64,000 nucleotides of DNA. Source: an uncultured Limosilactobacillus sp. Lineage in GTDB: Bacteria; Bacillota; Bacilli; Lactobacillales; Lactobacillaceae. The DNA lies in assembly GCF_934202705.1 (NCBI RefSeq), contig NZ_CAKPYE010000003.1, positions 1 through 64,000 on the forward strand, written 5' to 3'. Made by a program: the position numbers and the translations under genes. The notes under the pieces are model-generated. The model saw nothing but the letters and a program-made list of their open reading frames with translations, ran no database searches and was not told the origin of the DNA. This document shows positions 28,401-40,400 of the stretch, in pieces (position 1 is the first letter of the stretch; each line of letters starts with the position of its first letter).

Positions 28401-31400
28401 GACTAGTACTGATCGACAAGCTGTAACTTGCATTCGAACGGTCAGTGCTCAAGTGACTTGCGTAGCTAATGCTATTTGCGGAATCAAGACTAGCTTGACT
28501 GTAGCTGATGATACTCAAGCTGGTTGAAACTGACCGCAAAATGCTGATACTCAAGCTCTTCTCGTAACTGTCCTGACTCAGGTGGCTCAGGTAACTGTTG
28601 CTGTTAGCAGAAGCTACACTAGCTTGGCTCTGACTCAATTGACTAAGCTCGCTGGCTTGGCTAAGACTAGCACCACTCAAGCTATTTTCAAGGCTGGTCA
28701 AGAGACTCGTCGATACGCTCCAACTCATTGAGTTTTCACCGCTTACCATGCTCTTGTAACTAGCGAAGCTGTAGCTGTCGTTTTGGCTCAGCACACTCAG
28801 GCTGATTGATACACTAGCAAACATTTCATTAAACTGGCTCAGTTGTGAGTAGCTAATAATACTCAAGCTTGCTGATACTGACCGCAGAATGCTAATGCTC
28901 AAACTATTGTCATAGCTGTCAAGGCTGAGGTGACTCAAGTAAGACAAACTATTTGCGGATGCTTGACTAGCAGCACTAATGCTGGTGTTTTGCAACTCAC
29001 TAATACTATAGGAAGCAACACTCATCATAGAATTATGCACGCTTGTGCTAATTGAGTTCTCATAACTGACCAAACTCTTGTAACTAGCAAAGCTGTAACT
29101 ATCGTTTTGACTAATGATACTCAAGCTCAGTGAAATGCTTGCAAAACTATTCGCAATATTTTGACTGAAGGCACTCAAACTGGTGAGCTGACTGTCGCGA
29201 ATGCTGGTGCTCAACTGACTCAAGCTCATGGCACTAAGTTGACTAATGTAGCTCATGCTCATCTCTTGCTGGCTCAAGATACTGTAACTGTGATCCTGAC
29301 TAATGCTAATCGACAAGCTGTAGCTGGCATTTGAACGATCGGTGCTCAAGCTTTGGTTACTCATCATTGAAGCCGCACTCAAACTGTATGCACTGACACT
29401 CGCACTAACCGTGCTATTTTCACTGATGCTCAAGCTGCGTAGCAGACTCGTATTTTGACTCAGGTTACTCATCAGACTGTAGCTTAAGCTTTGAAGTCCG
29501 CTAATGCTCTGACTAGCAAAGCTCATTACTGACAAGTAACTATTGTTTTGAATGCTAATGCTGATTGAGTTGTCATAGCTGGTCTGACTCAGGTAGCTAA
29601 TGTAGCTGTTGTGATCATCCATGCTGATTTGACTCAAGCTCATGGAGTAAGACAGAACACTGTAACTATTAGCACTATTCTGACTTTGCGCACTAATGCT
29701 TACACTCCGTAACGTGCTGATACTCAAGCTTGCAAAACTCATCATCGATGCAAAGCTATTTGCAAGATCTTGACTAAGAATACTGTAGCTCGTATCTTGA
29801 CTTCTCATGACGCTCAGTAGGCTGTAACTCGTATCGCTTAAGCTCCGGTCAATACTGAGGCTAACGACACTCAGGCTTTGAGCGCTTTGGTAGCTAGCGT
29901 TTTGACTAACGACGCTTAGACTAGCCTCTTGTAAACTGAGAACACTGTAGCTGGTGTCTTGGCTGACACTAATGGAGACGCTCAAACTGTTCTTGTAGCT
30001 GTCCAGACTTAAGTGACTTGCGTAACTCATGCTTGCGGCGCTAAAGGCATTATCCTCGCTGATACTCAAGCTCCGTAACATGCTGATGCTTTGACTAGCA
30101 TAACTCATTACTGATGCGTAACTAGCATTTTGAACGCTAATACTAATTGAGTTGTCATAACTCATCAAGCTCTTGTAGCTAGCAAAACTGTAACTATCGT
30201 TTTCACTTAGGACACTCAGACTAACTGATACGCTAGCAAAACTATCATTGAACTGACTCAGCTCACTGTAGCTCAAAATACTTAAGCTTGCCGAGATTGA
30301 ACGGACAATGCTCATGCTCAAACTCTGGTTGCTAAGCATTGAGGCGGTGCTTTCGCTGACCATGCTTCGGTAACTAGCGAAGCTCGTGCTATCGTTCAGG
30401 CTTTGATCACTCAAGCTGATGGAGAGCGAACGAACACTGTAGCTCGTTGCGCTTTGTACACTAACGCTGACACTCCGCAGAATGCTAATACTCAAGCTTT
30501 GGTTACTCATCATTGAGGCCGCACTGTAACTGTGGTCGCTATTTGTTGAAGCCGCGCTTTGGCTAATCATGCTCCGATAGCTTGCAAAGCTGGTGCTATC
30601 GTTAAGGCTCTGGTTGCTCAAGCTGATGGAAAGTGAACGAACACTGTAGCTCGTTGCACTTTGGACACTAACGCTGACACTCCGGAAGACACTGATGCTG
30701 GTGCTCAGCTGACTCATCACACTAATGCTTCGGCTATCAAAGACGCTAATACTCAAGCTTTGGTTGCTAAGCATTGAAGCGGCACTATAGCTAGCTTGGC
30801 TCTCATAACTCTTCAAGCTGTAACTATCGTTTTGGCTAATGATACTCAAGCTGAGTGAAATGCTTGCGAAACTGTTAGCAATGTTTTGACTTAAGTTACT
30901 TAAGCTGGTGAGCTGGCTATCGCGAATACTGGTGCTGAGCTGACTCAAGCTCATCGCACTGATCTGGCTAATGTAGCTCATGCTCATCTCTTGCTGACTC
31001 AGGACACTGTAGCTGTGATCCTGGCTGACACTGATTGACAAGCTGTAGCTGGCATTCGAACGATCCATGCTCAGGTGACTAGCGTAGCTCAGGCTAAGTT
31101 CACTTGTAGCACTGACACTAATGCTCCGGAAGAAGCTGATGCTCATACTCTGGTTGCTCAGCATTGAAGCGGTGCTCTCACTAATCATGCTTTGGTAGCT
31201 AGCAAAGCTATTACTATCATTCAAGCTCTGATCGCTTAGACTGATCGAGAGTGAACGAACACTGTAGCTCATTGCGCTTTGGGCACTAACGCTGACGCTC
31301 CGGAAGATGCTGATGCTCGTACTTAGCTGGCTCATCACACTGATGCTTCGGCTATCAAAGACGCTAATACTCAAACTTTGGTTACTGAGTAATGATGCGG

Positions 31401-34400
31401 TGCTCTCACTAACCATGCTTTGGTAACTGGCAAAGCTGGTACTGTCGTTCAAGCTCTGATCGCTCAAGCTGATGGAAAGTGAACGAACACTGTAGCTCGT
31501 TGCGCTTTCAGTACTTACGCTGATGCTCCGCAGAATGCTGATGCTTAGGCTTTGGTCGCTAAGAATCGAAGCTGCACTATAGCTAGCTTGACTTTCGTAA
31601 CTCTTCAAACTGTAGCTATCGTTTTGGCTAATGATACTCAAGCTGAATGAAATGCTTGCGAAACTATTAGCAATGTTTTGACTTAAGTTACTTAAGCTGG
31701 TGAGCTGGCTATCGCGAATACTGGTGCTGAGCTGACTCAAGCTCATCGCACTGATCTGGCTAATGTAGCTCATGCTCATCTCTTGCTGACTCAGAACACT
31801 GTAACTGTGGTCCTGACTAACACTAATCGACAAGCTGTAACTAGCATTGGAGCGATCCATGCTCAAGTGACTTGCATAGCTCAAGCTCAGGTTACTCGTG
31901 GCACTGACGCTAACACTTCGGAAGATACTAATACTCAAGCTTTGGTTACTGAGAATGGAAGCAACACTGTAGCTATGATCACTATTCGCCGAAGCAGCAC
32001 TCTCACTGATCATACTCCGGTAACTGGCAAAGCTGGTACTGTCATTCAAACTGTTATTGCTCAAGCTGATAGAAAGTGACCGGACGCTGTAACTCGTTGC
32101 ACTTTCCGCACTCACGCTGACACTCCGGAAAACGCTAATGCTCGTACTGAGTTGACTCATCACGCTAATGCTCCGACTGTCAAAAATGCTAATACTCAAG
32201 CTTTGGTTACTCAAAATCGAAGCAACACTGTAGCTATGGTCACTATTCGTCGATGCCGCACTTTCGCTAATCATGCTCTTATAGCTGGCAAAGCTATCAC
32301 TATCGTTCAGGCTCTGGTTACTCAAGCTAATGGAAAGCGAACGGACACTGTAGCTCGTTGCACTCTGTGTACTTACACTAACACTACGGAAAATACTGAT
32401 ACTTAAGCTCTGATCACTCATCAACGATGCAGTGCTCTCGCTGACCATGCTCTGATAGCTAGCAAAGCTCGTACTGTCGTTCAAACTATTGTTGCTCAAG
32501 CTGATCGACAATGAACGAACACTGTAACTGGCTGCACTTTCAGTGCTTACACTCGTGCTTCGCAGAATGCTAATGCTGGTGCTCAACTGACTCATTACGC
32601 TGATGCTCCGGCTATCAAAAATGCTAATGCTCAAGCTTTGGTTGCTCAAAATCGAAGCAATACTGTAGCTATGATCACTATTCGTTGATGCCGCACTTTC
32701 ACTAATCATGCTCTTGTAACTAGCAAAGCTCGTACTGTCGTTTAGACTGTTGTCGCTCAAACTAATGGACAATGAACGAACGCTGTAGCTGGCTGCACTT
32801 TCGGTACTTACACTAACGCTCCGGAAGATACTGATGCTCCGACTGAGCTGACTCATTACACTAACACTTCGGCTTGCAAATGTGCTGATGCTCCGACTCA
32901 ATTGACTCATCACACTAATGCTGCGACTATCCAGAACACTAATACTCAAGCTTTGGTTGCTCAAAATCGAAGCAGCACTGTAACTATGATCACTATTCGT
33001 TGATGCCGCACTTTCGCTAATCATGCTCTTGTAACTAGCAAGGCTGGTACTGTCGTTCAGACTCTGGTTGCTCAAGCTGATTGAAAGTGACCGGACGCTG
33101 TAACTCGTTGCACTTTCTGCACTCACGCTAACACTCCGGAAGACGCTAATGCTCGTGCTGAGTTGACTCATCACGCTAATGCTCCGGCTGTCAAAGATGC
33201 TAATGCTTAAGCTTTGGTTGCTCAAGATTGAAGCAACGCTGTAGCTATGGTCGCTATTAGTGGAAGCAGTCCTTTCACTAATCATGCTTTGGTAACTAGC
33301 GAAGCTCGTACTGTCATTCAGGCTGTTGTCACTCAAACTGATTGACAATGAACGAACACTATAGCTCGTTGCACTTTGAACACTGACGCTGACACTCCGA
33401 TAAATACTGATACTTAAGCTCTGGTCACTCATCAATGATGCGGTGCTCTCGCTGACCATACTCTGATAGCTAGCAAAGCTATTGCTATCGTTCAAACTGT
33501 TGTTGCTCAAACTGATAGAAAGTGAACGTACGCTGTAACTTGCGGCACTTTGCGTACTTACGCTGACACTTCTGAAGATACTGATACTTAAACTTTCGTT
33601 ACTTAATAAGGAAGCAACGCTATAGCTATTTTCACTATTTGCGGAAGCTGTGCTTTCACTGATCATGCTCCGGTAACTGGCGAAGCTCGTACTGTCATTC
33701 AAGCTGTTGTCACTCAAACTAATGGACAGTGAACGAACACTGTAGCTGGCAGCACTTTCCACACTGACACTCGTACTCCGCAGAATACTGATGCTCGTGC
33801 TTAGCTGACTCATCACACTGACGCTTCGACTATCAAAAATGCTAATACTCAAGCTTTGGTTGCTGAGTAAGGAAGCAGTGCTTTCGCTGACCATGCTCTG
33901 GTAACTTGCGAAACTATTACTGTCGTCCAAGCTGTTGTTACTCAAGCTGATGGAAAGTGAACGAACGCTGTAACTTGCGGCACTCTGTGTACTTACACTG
34001 ACGCTCCGGAAGATACTGATACTTAAGCTTTCGTTACTTAATAAGGAAGCAGCACTTTCACTAATCATACTTTGATAACTGGCAAAGCTATTGCTGCCAT
34101 TCAAGCTATTATTGCTCAAACTAATTGACAAGGACTTAACACTATAGCTGGCAGCACTTTCCGCACTTACGCTGACACTCCGGAAGGCGCTAATGCTTAA
34201 GCTTTGGTTGCTCATCAGTGAAGCCGTACTCTCGCTGACCATGCTCTGATAGCTAGCAAAACTATTACTATCGTTCAAACTGTTGTTGCTTAAACTGATA
34301 GAAAGTGAACGAACGCTGTAACTCGTTGCGCTCTGCGTACTTACACTGACACTCCGGAAAATGCTAATGCTCTGGCTAAAGTCACTCATCAAGCTGATGC

Positions 34401-37400
34401 TGCGACTGTCAAAGACACTGATACTCAAGCTCTGGTTACTTAATAAGGAAGCCACGCTATAGCTATTTTCACTATTTGTGGAAGCAGTGCTTTCGCTGAT
34501 CATGCTCTGGTAACTGGCGAAGCTCGTACTGTCATTCAAGCTGTTGTCACTCAAACTAATGGACAGTGAACGAACACTGTAGCTAGCAGCACTTTCCGCA
34601 CTGACACTCGTGCTTCGCAGAATGCTAATGCTGGTGCTCAACTGACTCATTACGCTGATGCTACGGCTATCAAAAATGCTAATGCTCAAGCTTTGGTTGC
34701 TCAAGATGGAAGCAACGCTATAGCTATGATCGCTGTTAGTAGAAGCTTCACTTTCGCTGATCATACTCCGATAACTAGCAAAGCTGGTACTGTCGTTCAG
34801 ACTATTTGCACTTAAGCTGATGGATAATGAACGAACACTGTAGCTAGCAGCACTCTCAGCACTGACACTCGTGCTTCGCATAATACTGATGCTTCGGCTC
34901 AGTTGGCTCATCACACTAATGCTACGACTTACAAATGCACTAATACTCTGGCTGAGCTGACTCATTACACTAATGCTTCGACTATCCAGAATACTGATAC
35001 TCAAACTCTGGTTGCTGAGTAATGATGCGGTGCTTTCACTGATCATGCTCCGGTAGCTGGCGAAACTGGTACTATCATCCAAACTATTGTTACTCAAACT
35101 GATGGATAATGACTTGACACTGTAGCTCACTGCACTTTGGGCACTGACACTAACGCTTTGGAAAATGCTGATGCTCGTGCTGAGTTGACTCATCAAGCTA
35201 ACGCTACGGCTATCAAAGACGCTAATACTCAAACTTTGATTACTTAAGATCGAAGCGACACTGTAACTGTGATCACTATTCGTGGAGGCCGCACTTGCAC
35301 TGATCATGCTCTTGTAGCTGGCAAAACTACTATCATCGTTTAAGCTATTTTTGCTTAGACTGATTGAAATAGATTGAACACTATAACTAGTGGCACTTGC
35401 AGCGCTAACACTTGTACTCCGTAGAGTACTAATGCTCAAGCTTTGATCGCTCAAGATTGAAGCCACGCTGTAGCTAGTAGCACTTGTGGCACTCACACTA
35501 ACGCTCCGGAGAATGCTGATGCTCAAGCTTTGGTTACTTAACAGTGAAGCTGTGCTCTCACTGATCATACTCTTGTAACTAGCAAAGCTGGTACTGTCGT
35601 TTAAACTATTGTCGCTCAAGCTGATCGACAATGACTTAACGCTGTAACTGGCTGCACTGGCTGCACTTACACTTGTACTTCGAAAAATACTAATGCTCGT
35701 GCTGAATTGACTCATCAAGCTGACGCTACGACTATCAAAGACGCTAATGCTCAAACTTTGATTACTCAAGATCGAGGCAATACTATAGCTGTGGTCACTA
35801 TTCGTGGAGGCCGCGCTTTCGCTAATCATGCTTCGGTAACTAGCAAAACTATTACTGTCGTTCAGACTGTTATTACTCAAGCTAATGGATAACGAACGAA
35901 CACTGTAACTGGCTGCACTCTCCGCACTAACGCTGACACTCCGCAGAATACTAATGCTGAGACTTTGGTCACTCAACATTGAAGCGGCACTCATGCTGTA
36001 CGCACTCACACTCTGGCTAACCGTACTTTGTTCGCTGGTGCTCAAGCTTTGCATGGAGGCAATTTGCTGGCTAACCGTACTCATTACACTAACGCTGACG
36101 CTTTGTTGAACACTGGTGCTTAAGCTAATCACACTCTGGTAAGAAGCAAAGCTGTGGTTAACTGCACTGGCCACACTGTGGTCGACAACGCTGACACTAG
36201 CCGAGAAGCTTACTAATGATCGTTGGTTAGACAGGATTTGCTGACTGATGAGACTTTCGTAACTATTAAACTGACTAATAAAGCTGTCTTGGTTGCTACC
36301 GCCCATGATGCTTATGCTGGCTGAAATGCTGAGCAGTGAATGTTCACTAATTGAGTTGAGTGAACGAACTTGGCTTTGGTAGCTAAGATAACTCTGGTAG
36401 TTGTCACTAACTGTACTATTAACACTAACACTTAGGCTCCGCATGATGCTTAAGCTCAGGCTTTGATCACTCATCATTGAAGCGGCACTCATGCTATAAA
36501 CGCTAACACTTTGACTAATTGTACTGTTAACACTAACACTTAAACTCCGCATGATGCTTAAGCTCAAGCTTTGGTCACTCATCATCGAAGCAGCACTCAT
36601 GCTGTGATCACTGTTCGTGGAAGCCGCGCTTTCACTAATCATGCTCCGGTAGCTGGCAAAGCTCGTACTGTCATTCAAGCTGTTATTGCTCAAACTAATG
36701 GAAAGTGAACGAATACTGTAGCTAGTGGCACTAGCAGCGCTAATACTTGTACTTTGGAAAATACTAATGCTTCGGCTAAGTTGACTAACTGCACTAATGC
36801 TTTGGCTCTTGTAGATACTTGTTTCACGACTCAGTTGACTAACCACACTAGCACTATAGCTCTTAACTAAACTCATGCTTACGCTTTGGTTACTCAGCAT
36901 TGAAGCCACACTCAAACTATTATCACTGTTTTGTGAAGCAATGCTTTGACTGATCATGCTTCGGTAGCTAGCAAAGCTGTTGCTGTCATTTAAGCTATTG
37001 TTGCTCAAACTGATTGAGAGCGAACGAACACTGTAGCTGGCCGCACTTTCGGCACTGACACTGGTACTCCGTAGAACACTAATGCTTCGGCTGAGGACAC
37101 TCATTGCACTAACACTCGTACTTTGCATCAAACTAATGCTGAGGCTTTGGTTGCTCAACATTGAAGCGGCACTCATGCTGTAGACACTCACGCTCTGACT
37201 AACCGTACTTTGTTCGCTGATGCTCAAACTTTGCATGGAAGCGATTTGCTGGCTGACCGTGCTCATCGTGCTAATGCTCAAACTCTGCTGAACACTAGTA
37301 CTTAAACTAATCACACTTTGATAAGAAGTGAAACTATGGTTAACTGCACTGGCCACACTGTGGTCAACAACGCTGACACTGGCTGAGAAGCTCAGGAGTG

Positions 37401-40400
37401 ACTGTTCGTTAGACAAGATCTGCTGACTGATGAGACTTTCATAGCTGTTGAACTGACTAATGAAGCTGTCTTGGTTGCTACCGCCCATAATACTCAAGCT
37501 GGCTGAAATGCTGAGCAGTGATTGTTCACTAATTGAATTCAACGAGCGAACTTGACTTTGGTAGCTGAGATAGCTTTGGTAGTTGTCACTAACCGTGCTA
37601 TTAACGCTAACACTCAAACTCCGCATGATACTCAAGCTTAAGCTTTGGTCACTCAGAATTGAGTTAACACTCATACTGTGGTCGCTGTTCGTAGAAGCCG
37701 CGCTTTCGCTAATCATGCTTTGATAGCTAGCAAAGCTCTTGCTGTCATTCAAACTATTCTCTCTCAAGCTAATAGAAAGCGAACGAACACTGTAGCTAGC
37801 TGCACTGGCTGCACTAACACTGGTACTTTGGAAAATGCTAATGCTTCGACTGAGCTGACTTACCGCACTAATACTTTGACTCTTGTAGATGCTGGTTTCA
37901 CGGCTCAGTTGACTAACTACACTAGTACTGTAGCTCTTCACTAAGCTCAAACTTACGCTTTGATTGCTGAGCAAGGAAGCCACGCTTAGACTGTAATCAC
38001 TGTTTTGTGAAGCCGTGCTTTGACTAATCATACTCTTGTAGCTAGCGAAGCTCGTACTATCGTTCAAGCTAATCTTGCTCAAACTTGCTGAAATGCTTGC
38101 AAAGCTATTGTTAAGTTCGCTAACCGTACTGTGTTCACTAACACTCAAGCTCCGCAGCAAACTAATGCTAAGACTTTGATCACTCATCATGGAAGCAACA
38201 CTTTGGCTAGTTTCACTTTGACCAGAGGCCATGCTTTGGCTGTAAACACTAACATTTTGACTAATGTAGCTATTTTCACTCGTAATCAAGCTCCGCATAA
38301 TACTAATGCTTAAGCTCTGTTCACTTTGCATCGACCGGACGCTGTTACTATTAGCACTTTCCTGGCTCTGTGCACTAATGCTCTGCCGGGTCAAAATACT
38401 GATGCTGGCGCTGGCCTGACTCAAGATGTTATTAACACTTGCACTGATGCTAGCGTAAATGCTCAAGCTAACACTCTGATTACTGTATACCGATTGAACG
38501 CTTTGACTAGCGTGACTACTCGCATTTTCTACGCTGGTACTGATGCTGCGAATGAAGCTAACCCGTTGGCTCTGATAGCTAACCATGGAGGCCAAGCTCA
38601 AACTGACCTGACTAGTATCAAGGATGCCCGAGCTGACGCTACGTAAAATACTGATGCTTAAGCTTTGGGCACTCAATAATGACTGAATGCTTCGGCTGTA
38701 CATGCTTTGGGCGCTCACACTCAGGCTAGCCATCAAGCTCAAACTAGCACTAGCAGCACTCGTGGCACTAACCGCAGATACACTGGTGCTCCGTAAGTAG
38801 CTGACTTGCAGACTATTTTGGCTAATTTGACTTTGGGCACTAATGCTTTGCCGCGTCAAGATACTGATGCTGGCACTCGCTTGGCTCAAAACGTTTTCAG
38901 CACTAATACTTACACTCTTATAAAGGCTGACGCTCAGACTTTGGTTGCTGTAAATCGACCGAACACTTTGACTGTCATGACTCGCCACATTTCGGATACT
39001 TGTACTAATGCTTTGAATATAGCTCAGTTTCTGACTCTGTACGCTATTCATTGAGGCCAGGCTCAAGCTGGTCCCGCTATCCTGAGTATTCTTGAGACTA
39101 GTACTGATACTGCGGAGGACACTCACACTGACGCTTTGCGCACTCAGCATCGATTGAATACTCCGGCTGTACATACTCTGGGCACTGACGCTCAAGCTAG
39201 TCATCCGACTTAAGCTGACACTGGCAGTGCTAGCGGCACTGGCAGTTGATACGCTGATACTCCGCAAGTAACTAATGTGTAAACTATCCTGACTGGCTTG
39301 ACTTTGGGCACTAATGCTCTTTTGCGTCAAGATACTGATGCTGGCACTGGCCTGACTTAAGATATTCTCTGCACTAATACTCAAACTAGCGTAAAGACTC
39401 AAACTCAAGCTTTGGTTACTATAAATTGACCGGACACTTTGGCTGTCACGGCTCGTCACATTCCGGATACTTGTGCTGACACTTTGAATCAAGCTGAGCT
39501 TTTGGCTTTGCACGCTATTCATCGAAGCAATGCTTAAACTCGTCCGGCTATCATTTGTACTTGGCTTAAAGCTCTTGAGGCTGGTACTCCAGCTGTTCAG
39601 CAGACTAATGCTAAGGCTTTGGTTGCTTAACATCGATCGGATGCTCATGCTGTACATACTCTGGGCACTGACACTCAAACTAGCAGCTTGACTTAAGCTA
39701 ACACTCATCGCGCTAGCGGCACTAGCTGCAGAAACACTGACGCTTTGTAGATAACTGACATGCAGACTGCCAGCACTAGCTTGACTAGCTGCGGAAATAC
39801 TTGTACTCCGCATTAAACTAATACTGAGACTAGCCTCTTGGCTAGTTTGACTAATATAGTGGCTAACACTCAAGCTGCCGCTCTGGAGACTAGTAACGAC
39901 ACTAACCTGACTATCGGTGCTGGCTTGGTAACTGACACTGATTGCGGTACTGCTGATCGTAGCAGTAACATCAGTTGAACCATTTTGCCAACCGGCCTTA
40001 CCATCCTGTCCTTGAATCTTAAATTGATAGGTACCAGCAAATGAACCTGGGTCTTGTAAATTTTCAAACTGATTTTCGGGATCCTCCTGAAATTGCGAAT
40101 ACGTAACACGTCCTTCACCATCATAATCAGGAGTATCAAATGCAATTGGCGAAACATCTTTGGCCGCTACAGAAGTCATTTCTGCACTAATTGAATTAAA
40201 CGTAACTCCAGAATTATATTCTGTATAATCACTACCAGTAGTTGATGCAATCGATGCCCGCCAGCTAGCGTATTGGCTGCTAAAAATTTTATTTAAATTA
40301 CCAGTATTAACTTCACTACCTTGTTTCTGCAATAAGCTGATTGCATTAGCTCCACTAGCTTTAAATGTATAGGACGCTGAGGTACCATCTAAAGAGCCAC

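Noticed and set aside
22795..39054. Many plus-strand reading frames of 60-114 codons opposite the SRRP
   Set aside because: Their Thr/Ala-rich protein is just the complement of AGT/AGC serine repeats. None has a ribosome site or family resemblance.
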